In this document: positions 55,488 to 64,000 of the stretch, piece by piece
Position numbering within the stretch: position 1 is the first letter of the stretch
Layout of the letters: the number at the start of each line of letters is the position of its first letter
From: Endothia cerciana
Lineage: Eukaryota > Ascomycota > Sordariomycetes > Diaporthales > Cryphonectriaceae
Assembly: GCA_026119935.1 (NCBI GenBank)
Contig: JALRMH010000049.1
Location: 215,685-279,684, forward strand
Length of the DNA stretch: 64,000 nt
Direction: 5' to 3'
Made by a program: the position numbers and the translations under genes
The notes under the pieces: model-generated
Database searches by the model: none
The model's input: the letters and a program-made list of their open reading frames with translations, nothing else
What the model was told of the DNA's origin: nothing

Positions 55488-57812
55488 GGGTCACGCATCC
55501 TCCAAGAGTCTGGGTTAGAAGCCGGTATTTCCTAATAAAGGCTCAAAACTCTGCTCCCCACAACTCTCCCGTCCACAATTCTCCTACCTACAGATTATCA
55601 ACCCATAACTCTACCACCTAAAACTTTGCTACCCTCAACTCTGCTACTCGATACTGTCACCAAGATGCTGTTATGAGACCAAGTCAACGGCTTCACAATC
55701 ACAGCATCTGCCAACGCGTCGAACAGCTGAAGAAGACTGTTGAGGAGTTCCTGCGCTCTGGCACTTACGACATACACCAAGAGATCGGACAGCTGAAGAC
55801 GGCTTTGAACGGAGCCCACACAGAGCTGAAAGAGTTGAAGAGTGTGGTAACGAACTCCTAGGAGGATGTTCGGTCGACCCTTCACAAGCCTCGCGCTGAA
55901 GCTCCCAAGCAGGACTGAGCACAGGGGTGCTATTATGCTACCTTGGTATTTTGAGGACGGCGGGAATGAGTATAGGGGCCATACCGCGCTCAGGCGGAAT
56001 TGGAGGGCGGTCATGCGGACTGTCACCAAGTAAACCAACAGTTTTCATTGACAGTTGTTCTTTGAGCCGACTCTATTCCAAAACAATCGTGATGAAAATA
56101 ATCATTGACAGCAGTGGCCAGCATCAACCACAGGCAATCTCTGGTTCAGCAACAGTTCATATGCCCACTGTAGGTTTGGGTTGGAGGAGGTAGATACACG
56201 CTACATGAATACCGAGTGATGGAAGCAGCCAAGGCTACAAACAGATGGGTCTTGGTTTAGGGAAGCAGTCATAGTGAGCTACTGGACAGGGCATCACCCC
56301 GGCCTCGCGGGCGCTCACAAATGACATTGTGGAGCTGGCATGACTGCGCAAAATGTTAGCTGGCATTGGTGCTATCTTGAGCGGCTAGACCGAATGCTCT
56401 CAGCCCAAGTACGAAAAACATCCCAAGTGAGAAGTGTGGATGCTGTGTCATAGATTCGGTATCAGGCGGAGTATGAGGCGAGCATAGTGACCAACTAAGA
56501 TGGGAGGACAGGAAACTGGAGGCGATTTGCCATGGGGGAGGAGCTGTAGTTTTTCGTGTTTGAGGCCAGATGTTAGGGAAGAAGTCTGTACTTGATCGGC
56601 CCTGGCCAACTCATATGAAGGGGGTGGGGCCGCATATTTGCAAAGGGGAGAAATAGAATTTCGTACTTGACAACTAATATGGCTTGTATTTTTCGAAGTT
56701 GGTCGGATCCCAGGGTCGGAGGTCTAGGACAGCAAAGTTGCATCTGTAGTCGTAATGATGCACAGTCGTACGCAGATGCTCGAAGCGGCGGGAGGACCTC
56801 AGAAAGCCATGGGCAATACGGTAAAACTATTAGAAATCATGAAGCCTGACCACGAATCACAGCAGCGAGGGGGAAAATTACAACTGGCCAAATGAGGCGA
56901 GTGAGGAGCGAAGCTCAGGTTGATCATTGAGGAAGAAGTCTGTGATGGACGCTTGCTGGTCATCTGGGCACCACCCTACCTAAGCATGCATCATAGATCA
57001 ACCATCAATTCATCTTTTATCAAATTAATTATTTCACAACACTATTGTATTAATCTCGTAAATAATCATCATAGTCACAAGTTGCCGTTCCTGGACAAAA
57101 GTTGACTGGCTACCCTGCACTACCTTGGCCCTTAGTAAAGGCCCGGTGGCTTAATTAAGCCTAGCTCTGTCTAGCCCTATTACAGTATACACCGCGCCGC
57201 CCTTTGGTATTTACGCTTTAGTATTTATAATAATAATAATATATTCATTTCATTATGTCAGGTTGCACTATAAGTAGACCTGCCAAGGTGCTAAGCGAGC
57301 CTCGGCACTGCTAGATCTTTTGGCGATCATCTTGTAGTGTAGTGGTCTTGGCAGCACAACTCTGACACATTATTTCTACTTTTATAATAGACCTGTCTGC
57401 TCCCTCCCCAAAAAAGACCACGACATATGCAGCGACATTTCTCGTCCGCTAACCCATACTGCTATAATAGTACGCCGCAGGGCTCACTTTGCAAGAAGTC
57501 GGTTTTGGCCTAAACGCTAAGGGTAGTATTACGAACGTACTGTTGAAATTTAAACGAGTGGATGAAGCTTGATTTTTTTTTTTGGACTACTGATCTCTTC
57601 AAGGGAGCCGATGAGGCTATTTATGTGTAACTATCGCCAGAGATTCTGGCTTCAGGGCTCGTATTTACGAGCCTGTGGGGCCCTCTGAGACGAGGCCATC
57701 GTGGACCGATACAGACTCTAGACCGGCTTCTACGGCGTAGGTTTCAGGCAGGCGGGGCCTTACGATCAACACGTACTAGAAGGACGAAGTCGTTCGGATA
57801 ATCGTGAGCTCC
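55488..57812. other. Repeat-rich gene-poor region
   Basis: No intact gene is supported over 2.3 kb. A short helical frame at 55673-55861 (EEFLRSGTYDIHQEIGQL) may be a remnant. The segment holds one copy of a dispersed repeat (listed), AT-rich stretches at 57,000-57,260 and many stops; it looks like decayed transposon-derived sequence. Confidence 0.4.
55950..56110 (+). repeat. Dispersed repeat, copy 1
   Basis: Shares a GCGCTCAGGCGG-ATTGGAGGGCGG core and flanking similarity with 60910-61080 on the opposite strand. Both copies can be read as RSGGIGGRSC in one frame. Element type unknown. Confidence 0.6.
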
Positions 57813-60124
57813 CTACCCCGTGGCCCCTAGCTCACCTTTCTGTGGTGTCAACAAGGCCATCAACTGGTCGATGATGCCGTTGTCTATCATAGACTCGGAC
57901 AGCTCTTCTTGCGTAAACGAGTACTGAGAAGCCGAACGCGACATAGCGCTGTAGTATGGACTCGCAGGGCGGAATAAGGGTGAAGGATCTGCGTATGGGC
58001 TCCCGGGCAGGGCGTAGAGGTAGTCAATCTCGTCGTCATCGACCACTCGGCCCTTCTCATGTTCGTCCATCACGCTCTCGTCAACAATGGTGAGTTCGTC
58101 GAAGGTTACTGGCCCGTCGAAGTCCAGGGACGAGGCACCCATCCCCACTGGCAACGAAGAGAAAGCGCCTCCGCCGCAGCTGCCGCGATCCTGGAGCCTG
58201 GCGCGTCTCTTGCGGTTCTTCACATCTTCCGTCTGCGGTGCCGCTGCACGCAACTTTTCGAGAAAGTCAGTCATGGGTTGTTGAACATCTTCCGTCAACA
58301 TAGCAGTGATGCTGGCGTTCTCATGGGCCTTCTTCTTGCGCTTGCCCGGTGGCGGGCTGAAAGCTTTTTCTGGCTTGTACTTCTTGCCAAAGGCGCCCAG
58401 TATCTTTGTGCTGCTCGGTTTCTCGTTCGATGGCTCTTTTTGCACAAGAATCTTGCTGGTCCTGAGCAACCTGGCGAATGTGCCCTCTCTGTCAGGTCTA
58501 CGCTCCTGAGGTGACTCGGTATTATCACTGCCTGTCCGAAGAGAGTAGAGCCGTGGTTGTCTATGTGTCTCTCTTTTCAGGTAGACGATGATAGCCAGTA
58601 AGCCCCAGGAAGCACGCAAGCGAGCAAGCCCCCCTTTCTTCAATTCCAGCTGAAGGAGGTTCCATTCGTAGTCCTGTTGATTGGTCTCATCCTCATTGAC
58701 CTTCCTGTGTATGGCATCAATCTGTCCCTGTTGCTGCGCGGAAAGGCTCAATTTTTTGTCCAGAACTGACAACATTTCCCGGTCCAGAGTTTCCAGCCGC
58801 CGTAGAATCTCAACACGGGCGAGCTTTTCTTCCCGCCCTGCGGCATTTGTCAGTCAACTGTTCCCACAACAGAAAGACTCTGGCATGTCCCAGAAGTAGT
58901 TCCGTGAGTAAATTACTCTAAGGAGCTCAGGGTATGAGGTTGAATTTGCCAAGGATGGCATGGATGTTGGCGAGATGGTACTGACAATCTCCCTTCCTCT
59001 GAAGGGTGTATACCTTCACCGGTCCCAAACCTGCTCCTTGGTCGAGGTCCTCAGAACGAGAAGCCTCAGTGGAGTAGCCTATCCTACACGTGCGGTCATG
59101 ACGGGAATCTTGAGCAGCATCGTCGCCACAGTCTTCGAAGGCAACCTCCCGGGTCGTGGCATCCGCTGGGGCATCGTTTTGGGAATTGCTGGTGTCCACT
59201 GCGGACTGGTGTCGTTGAAGGGTCGTTATTTGGTCTGGTACAAAATGTGCTCCGATGAAGGAATCTGTGGCCGGAAGTCTCACATCATCGGGTAGGCCTC
59301 GGCTCAAACTGCGGATGTTGGGACGTTGTTTTGGCGCTCCCTCTCCCTCCGGCCTGCTGGTCTCTTGCTTGGGTAGATCCGTTGCGTCCTGGCCCCGGAG
59401 GACGCCCTGCGCGATTCGTCGATAGTTTGATCGAGGCCGACGGAGGTCTTGCTCAGCTATTGTTATTGCCCTCCGATCCGCATCCGTGGGAGAACTATTA
59501 ACAAGTTCAGCACTTACGGCACGATGTACTCGGCGAAGGGAGGTTATTTTTGGGCCCTTACCTTTTGCTCGATAAATGTGCGACCGTCACTACATTGAAG
59601 ATCAGGCTTAGGCTTATCTGGAAGCTCTGGAGCAGCGCGCCGTACTCCTTCAGCTTGTCTGACGTGCTGACGGCAAAGGCCAGGCGATCCCAGATCCCAA
59701 CAACAGGTGGATCTGTAAACCTTGGATCCAGCTGGATCGACCTCGTCGTTGTGTTGATCCGCCTTTCGAGTCTTGCGTCCAATTCTCGGTCATCCGGCTC
59801 CTTATCCCCGCAGACCACCGCTTCGATTTTCCACAAGACGACCAGACATTGGTGCGCTGTCTCCCTAACTCTGAGGAGACCTGTCGTGGAAAAGATGGAC
59901 AAGGCCTGCAAACGGCGGATGTGGTCCTCTTCCTTCGCCAGGAGCTTCTCGATCTCCTCCAGGGCAAATGCGGTAGATTTAACTGTTCCGCCGACGCTTT
60001 TCAGGCTGTCTTTGGCGGAGCGTATTTGGCTGGAGATTTTGAAGAGGCCAACGGCGAGGTCCAGGGCGAAGCCCGCAATTCCAATGACTGAACTGGCGGC
60101 GCCGAGCGCCGAGATGGGGTCCAT
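57813..60124 (-). CDS. PigL_N / fungal N-terminal-domain protein
   Basis: Exons 60124-59562, 59512-58986 and 58837-57813 give 704 aa if phases 2 and 1 are joined as proposed; the second donor (gtcagt) is inferred from frame. The N-terminus MDPISALGAASSVIGIAGF, followed by a helical segment to about residue 185, is the fungal N-terminal module (PigL_N type) also found at the front of fungal STAND/NLR-like proteins. Here it is followed not by NACHT and repeats but by a coiled segment (REEKLARVEILRRLETLDREM), a basic stretch (PPPGKRKKKAHE) and an acidic, Ser/Tyr-rich tail (PLFRPASPYYSAMSRSASQY). The role of such stand-alone proteins is not established. Confidence 0.72.
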
Positions 60125-61316
60125 GGCTCAACGATACAGCATTGTACGAGAGACATGCTGATGGGAATCTCAATGTCTACGAAGGTATGGCCGTGGGGTG
60201 CATAGTGAGCCCGCGATATGTCGTCCAGCCTGTTGTTCGGATCAGAGAGATAACTAGGGGGGGGAAAGTGAGAGACCTGTGGCGGAGCGGATGCGGACGT
60301 GAGAAATGGCTGCAGCTTGCAGGAAAGTGGGGGCTCTGACTTCAGAAACGGTCAGCATCAGCCAGCAGGACCGCCCGCCTCTGAGTTCTAATACACAAGG
60401 AGCCTCGGTCGGATAGTACAGAGATGTAGGTGTTGCATACCACCAATTGTATCACTCTGGGGCTGAGACTCCCAGCAGCCGTACTACCTCAAGATTGCAC
60501 ATCATACACGCCGAGAAGCAGTTGAGCATGCACCAAAGAGATCAGGAGCCGGACTCGTAGTCCCGCAGAAAGTGCTTATAAAGAAACAAAATAAAAAAGA
60601 CCAAAAAGACCAAAGGCTATACCAGTGCTATAACGAATAAGCAGGCGATATATTTCCTATCGTAGTATCTGTACTAACGGCTTCCAAAAGGGTGCCCCTG
60701 CTAACGGCTTGACTATGGTTAACGTACGTATGTATAGCTTTTAGCACTATAAATCGACTGCTGGCGCTGTGCAGAGGCGATGCTTACCTAATGCCATACT
60801 GACCTAGCAAAACCCCCCTGATGACGATGACGGTCATACATGCAACTTGTCAACCTGTGACAGCTGGAATTCCTATAGCATCAGGATATGTTACCTCATC
60901 TAAGGTATTACCATCTGTAAATATCTACCGTGATTATCGTAGAATGTCTGAATCCATGCCTTATGGTGAAGACGGCGCCTATGCCTAGTGAAGGTCCTGC
61001 ATGACCGCCCTCCAATCCCGCCTGAGCGCGATATGGGGACTATCAGGTCATCATGATGTTTCGAGGACGGCAGGATATACAATGATGGAATGTTGCCACA
61101 GACGTGCCACAGCACGGTGCAAGCACACGCAGATAGCCGCACCAAAGTCCAACTATGGAATATAGGTACCATAGCAGTATGCTCACAACCTGAGCGTAAC
61201 CCGAACCCTGGATCATGCTCATCCATCCCATCTCAACCGGCCGACTTCCACTCCTGTGCGGAGGGACGCCCCCTGTGGCGACGGGGGAGTTCTGTCCGCC
61301 TGCCTCTCTATGACAG
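60125..61316. other. Repeat-containing intergenic region
   Basis: Divergent spacer between the PigL_N gene and the C2H2 gene, with AT-rich patches near 60,580-60,760 and the second copy of the dispersed repeat. No gene is supported. Confidence 0.4.
60910..61080 (-). repeat. Dispersed repeat, copy 2 (inverted relative to copy 1)
   Basis: Read on the minus strand it aligns with 55950-56110, best over about 45 bp around GCGCTCAGGCGGGATTGG and more weakly into a TTCTACGATAATCACGGTAG-like arm. About 5 kb from copy 1. Confidence 0.6.
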
Positions 61317-62475
61317 ATGGATCTGTCCTCCAGCAATGCGACACGGGAACTCCCCTCGCGGGAGACCCGAGGCGGGGAACGGAGCTTACCACGGCCAGCC
61401 TCAGGAACACCAGACCTACCACGCATCACATCAGATGTCCAGGACCAGGAGCCCCCTATGGTAGCGGTCAGGTCCGACATCCCACGACCCCAAAGCTCCC
61501 GGGGCACCGGTCCTGCAGGCGGGCAGGGCACGCAGCTGACACCAGCACGGCGGGGCCACGGCTCATCTCCGCGACCGGCGGCGGCCTCGGTACCGGGGCG
61601 CTCCAGGATAGAAGTCGTCCTGAACGTGTCGCCGTACAGACCACTACCGGGCCAGGAGACATGGAACGGTGCGGACGTGGACGGGGAGGATGGGCTGCGC
61701 GTCACTCCTGACCTCGCGCCCGGGCGGGAACGACCACGCGGGGCAGGGCGCAGCACCCGCCCGGCCTCTCCCTCCCACCAGCCAGCAGCGCATCCCGCCA
61801 CGCCCGCCAGGGCAGCGGGCAGGCGGCCGCGCGGGCGGCCAGAGGGCTGGGGGCCGGGCATGCCCACGACCCCCACCACGTCGGCACACAAGCACCTGGA
61901 CAAGGACGGCAACCGCGTGGTGCCGACGCCGTCATCTGCTGCTCCGAGGGGCACGGGGCTGAAGAGGCGGGGGCGTCCCCCGCGGGCGCCGCCGCCCACG
62001 CCCAGGGGCGTGTGGGGGAACATGACGGCGCCCAAGTACGTGCCGTTCAGGTGCGAGTGGGCGGGCTGCAAGGCGGAGCTGCAGAACATGGCGACCCTAC
62101 GGCGCCACGTACAAAAGGTGCATGGGCGGACCGACCCACTGGTGTGTCGCTGGTCAGGGTGCAGGAGGGGCGACGGGGAGGGACCGGCGAGGTTCGAGCA
62201 GGGCTACGGCCTTCACGATCACGTGGATGCGAGGCATCTACTGCCGCTCGTGTGGCACGTTGGGGACGGGCCCAAGAACGACAGGCACACAGCCAGGCCG
62301 GAGGAGGCGGGCGAGGATGGGGTCCCGGCGTATCTGCTCGGCCCGGACGGGACGCAGGTCACGCCGTCGGTGAAGGAGCAGGAGGTGGAGGATTTCCTGA
62401 CCTGGAGGGAGAACAGACGGCGGCTGAAGGAGATCCTCATGCAGAGGGATGCCAACGCGCCATCTGAGGCTGATG

Positions 62476-62520
<45 letters not shown>

Positions 62521-62549
62521 TCGACGCAGCCCTTCCCGCCCATGCCTGA
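61317..62549 (+). CDS. C2H2-type zinc-finger / AT-hook protein with polyQ
   Basis: Single exon, 410 aa. The first 220 residues are disordered and Pro/Arg-rich, with AT-hook-like RRPRGRPEG and KRRGRPPRAPP. Two C2H2-type fingers follow: CEWAGCKAELQNMATLRRHVQKVH (given here in part by its Cys and His at about residues 246-269) and a second opening CRWSGC and closing with HDHVDARH. A helical segment (EQEVEDFLTWRENRR) precedes 13 glutamines from a pure CAG tract. This suggests a DNA-binding regulator, but targets are unknown. High GC3 and an intact frame support a real gene. Confidence 0.75.
62481..62519. repeat. (CAG)13 coding microsatellite
   Basis: Thirteen perfect CAG codons near the C-terminus of the C2H2/AT-hook protein; second CAG-coded polyQ in the window. 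Confidence 0.95.
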
Positions 62550-64000
62550 AAGATACCTACGGCAGTATTGGCATGGTATAGCCATCTGCGCAGAAATACC
62601 CGGCGAATTGCTATAATGACGATATACTCTTGAACCTGACCGATTGCATACCTCCTCGTAGGGCTGACCGACTTGTGTGGCATGGCAGACCCGGACCGAC
62701 GTCGGCACACGTCTACAGCTGCTACTTTGCGTCAAGGCGGGCAATACCCCGTGGACTGTCCAGAGGGCTAAACCGTGCCGCAGCGTCGAGCACCCTCAAT
62801 CTACCTTAGACATGCTGTCATGTTCTAAGTTCCCGCCAGGTGGGTCTGGCTCCCGCCTCTTCCTCCCGCCCGAGGCTCAGCCTCAGACCGTTTTAACAGG
62901 TTCATGCAAAGGACCGGCGGGGCGCGGCAGGCAGTGCGGCAAAACGCGAGGCCGCATTGTTGGGGGGGGGGGGGAAGTGATGGAGATCGAGATTACCAAA
63001 AATAAAGACGAATGCGCTGCGGCAACGTTACGTCACCACGTGGAGTTTTTTTGGTTTTTTGACGTCTGACACAAGCAAGCAGGGAGATGAGCTGGCAGTC
63101 TCCGGCGATCCGTACCGGACCACGCGAGGCAGGCAGAGAGCATCATCAATCACGAGGTCTTTGAGCGAATCCGTATCGGCAGAGGGAGCCGGTGCGCTGT
63201 CAGACAGGCGAGAATGGGTTATGGACGGGGGGATCTCTTCACTACCGCGAGTACTGTGGTATACCTACTCAGTATCGTGGCGTGACCACCCCGAAACGTC
63301 TCTTTGGTATCTGCGGAGGATCGATTGGGCCAGGCCAGGCATGCTGGTCGGTTCGTACATAAGCCCGTCTGCTGTGTATGGACATGGTACCTAGCCCCAG
63401 CGGGGGGTGGCCAGATACGACCATAGTACGTCCGTACATGGTACCAAGGCTGGCCTGCCGTGGCCTGCAGTGGCAGATAGATACCATGTGCTGAGATAGG
63501 GGAGAAGAGTACGCTATATAGTAATAGGAACCGGCGAAACGGCGACGGCCGGCCCGGGCCAAGAGCACGCCAGCGACTACTTCGGGAAGGTGTGCGCGGA
63601 AGAAGGGTGTGGTAGTGCTGGAGGGTGTTGAGAGGTACTATGGCACTATGTACACAGTACTGCTGTGTGTGCGGGGCACCAATACTGAACCTGCAGGGCG
63701 CAGCTGGCTTCCCTGGTCCCTGGGAGGAGGAACCATTTCCCACCCCCAGAAAGGGCCTGGAAGCCATTGGCGCAAAATGATACATGCTGTAGAGAAGACT
63801 GAAAACTGCAGGGAGGACGCATCCAGAGATGGCACCTTTGGCTGACGGCAGGTGTTTAAAGGGTCCCAGCAGGCTGGGCCCCGGGAATATAGGGGGGGGG
63901 GGGGGGGGGACAACCCAGCCAGCGAGCAACCCCCAAAAAAAATTTTTATACGATGTAATAAACAGGGAGAGGGGGCCCCCCCCCCCGCCGGGGGGGGGCG
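62550..64000. other. Terminal region, no gene
   Basis: No supported gene. G runs occur at 62962-62974 and 63892-63909, and the last 30 bases are almost only G and C homopolymers, which may mark an assembly edge. Confidence 0.4.

Noticed and set aside
62677..63069. 130-codon plus frame after the C2H2 gene
   Set aside because: Runs through a poly(G) tract, lacks GC3 coding bias and any recognisable domain.

Overview
The window is nuclear DNA of a filamentous ascomycete (Pezizomycotina, most likely a Sordariomycete). The evidence is short introns of about 50-130 nt with GT-AG borders and CT(A/G)AC branch sites, GC-rich third codon positions, and typical fungal families (DUF3176, PigL_N, DUF3245, DUF3435, Sey1, Mif2/CENP-C). 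All gene models were spliced by eye from the sequence; exon coordinates are given where reading frame and splice sites agree.

Region 1 (about 1-26.9 kb) is a conserved housekeeping block: RNA polymerase III subunit RPC2, a RAD57-type recombination ATPase, a cytosolic HSP70 with a heat-shock element, an Emi1-type twin-CX9C protein, a DUF3176 membrane protein, the mitochondrial YME2 protein, CENP-C/Mif2, RNase H2 subunit A, the ER-fusion GTPase Sey1, and an intact intron-containing tRNA-Gly(GCC).

Region 2 (26,883-44,233) looks like a foreign or accessory island. It is bounded on both sides by an identical 35-bp direct repeat, which is the 5' half of that tRNA-Gly gene. The left copy completes the intact tRNA; the right copy is an orphan half ending inside the anticodon. 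Between them lie only accessory-type sequences: an FHA-domain kinase with an in-frame TAG, a short serine-tailed protein, a polytopic membrane protein with a polyQ tract, a Fot1/pogo-like fragment, a decayed DUF3435 gene (the family that includes Starship Captain tyrosine recombinases), two decayed HNH-family genes, an F-box protein and a small membrane protein. My leading interpretation is an old tRNA-targeted insertion about 17.3 kb long, whose recombinase has since decayed.

Region 3 (44.2-64 kb) returns to GC-rich genes: fructosamine-3-kinase, a small cysteine-containing ORF, a frameshifted membrane-protein gene, succinyl-CoA ligase beta subunit (with a GC-AG intron), a five-exon cytochrome P450, a DUF3245 nuclear-type protein, a PigL_N-domain protein and a C2H2/AT-hook protein with polyQ. 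Repeat-rich gene-free stretches at 55.5-57.8 kb and 60.1-61.3 kb share an inverted dispersed repeat.

Poly(C)/poly(G) runs of 10-18 bases recur through the window, and several sit in introns, always as C on the transcribed-sense strand.
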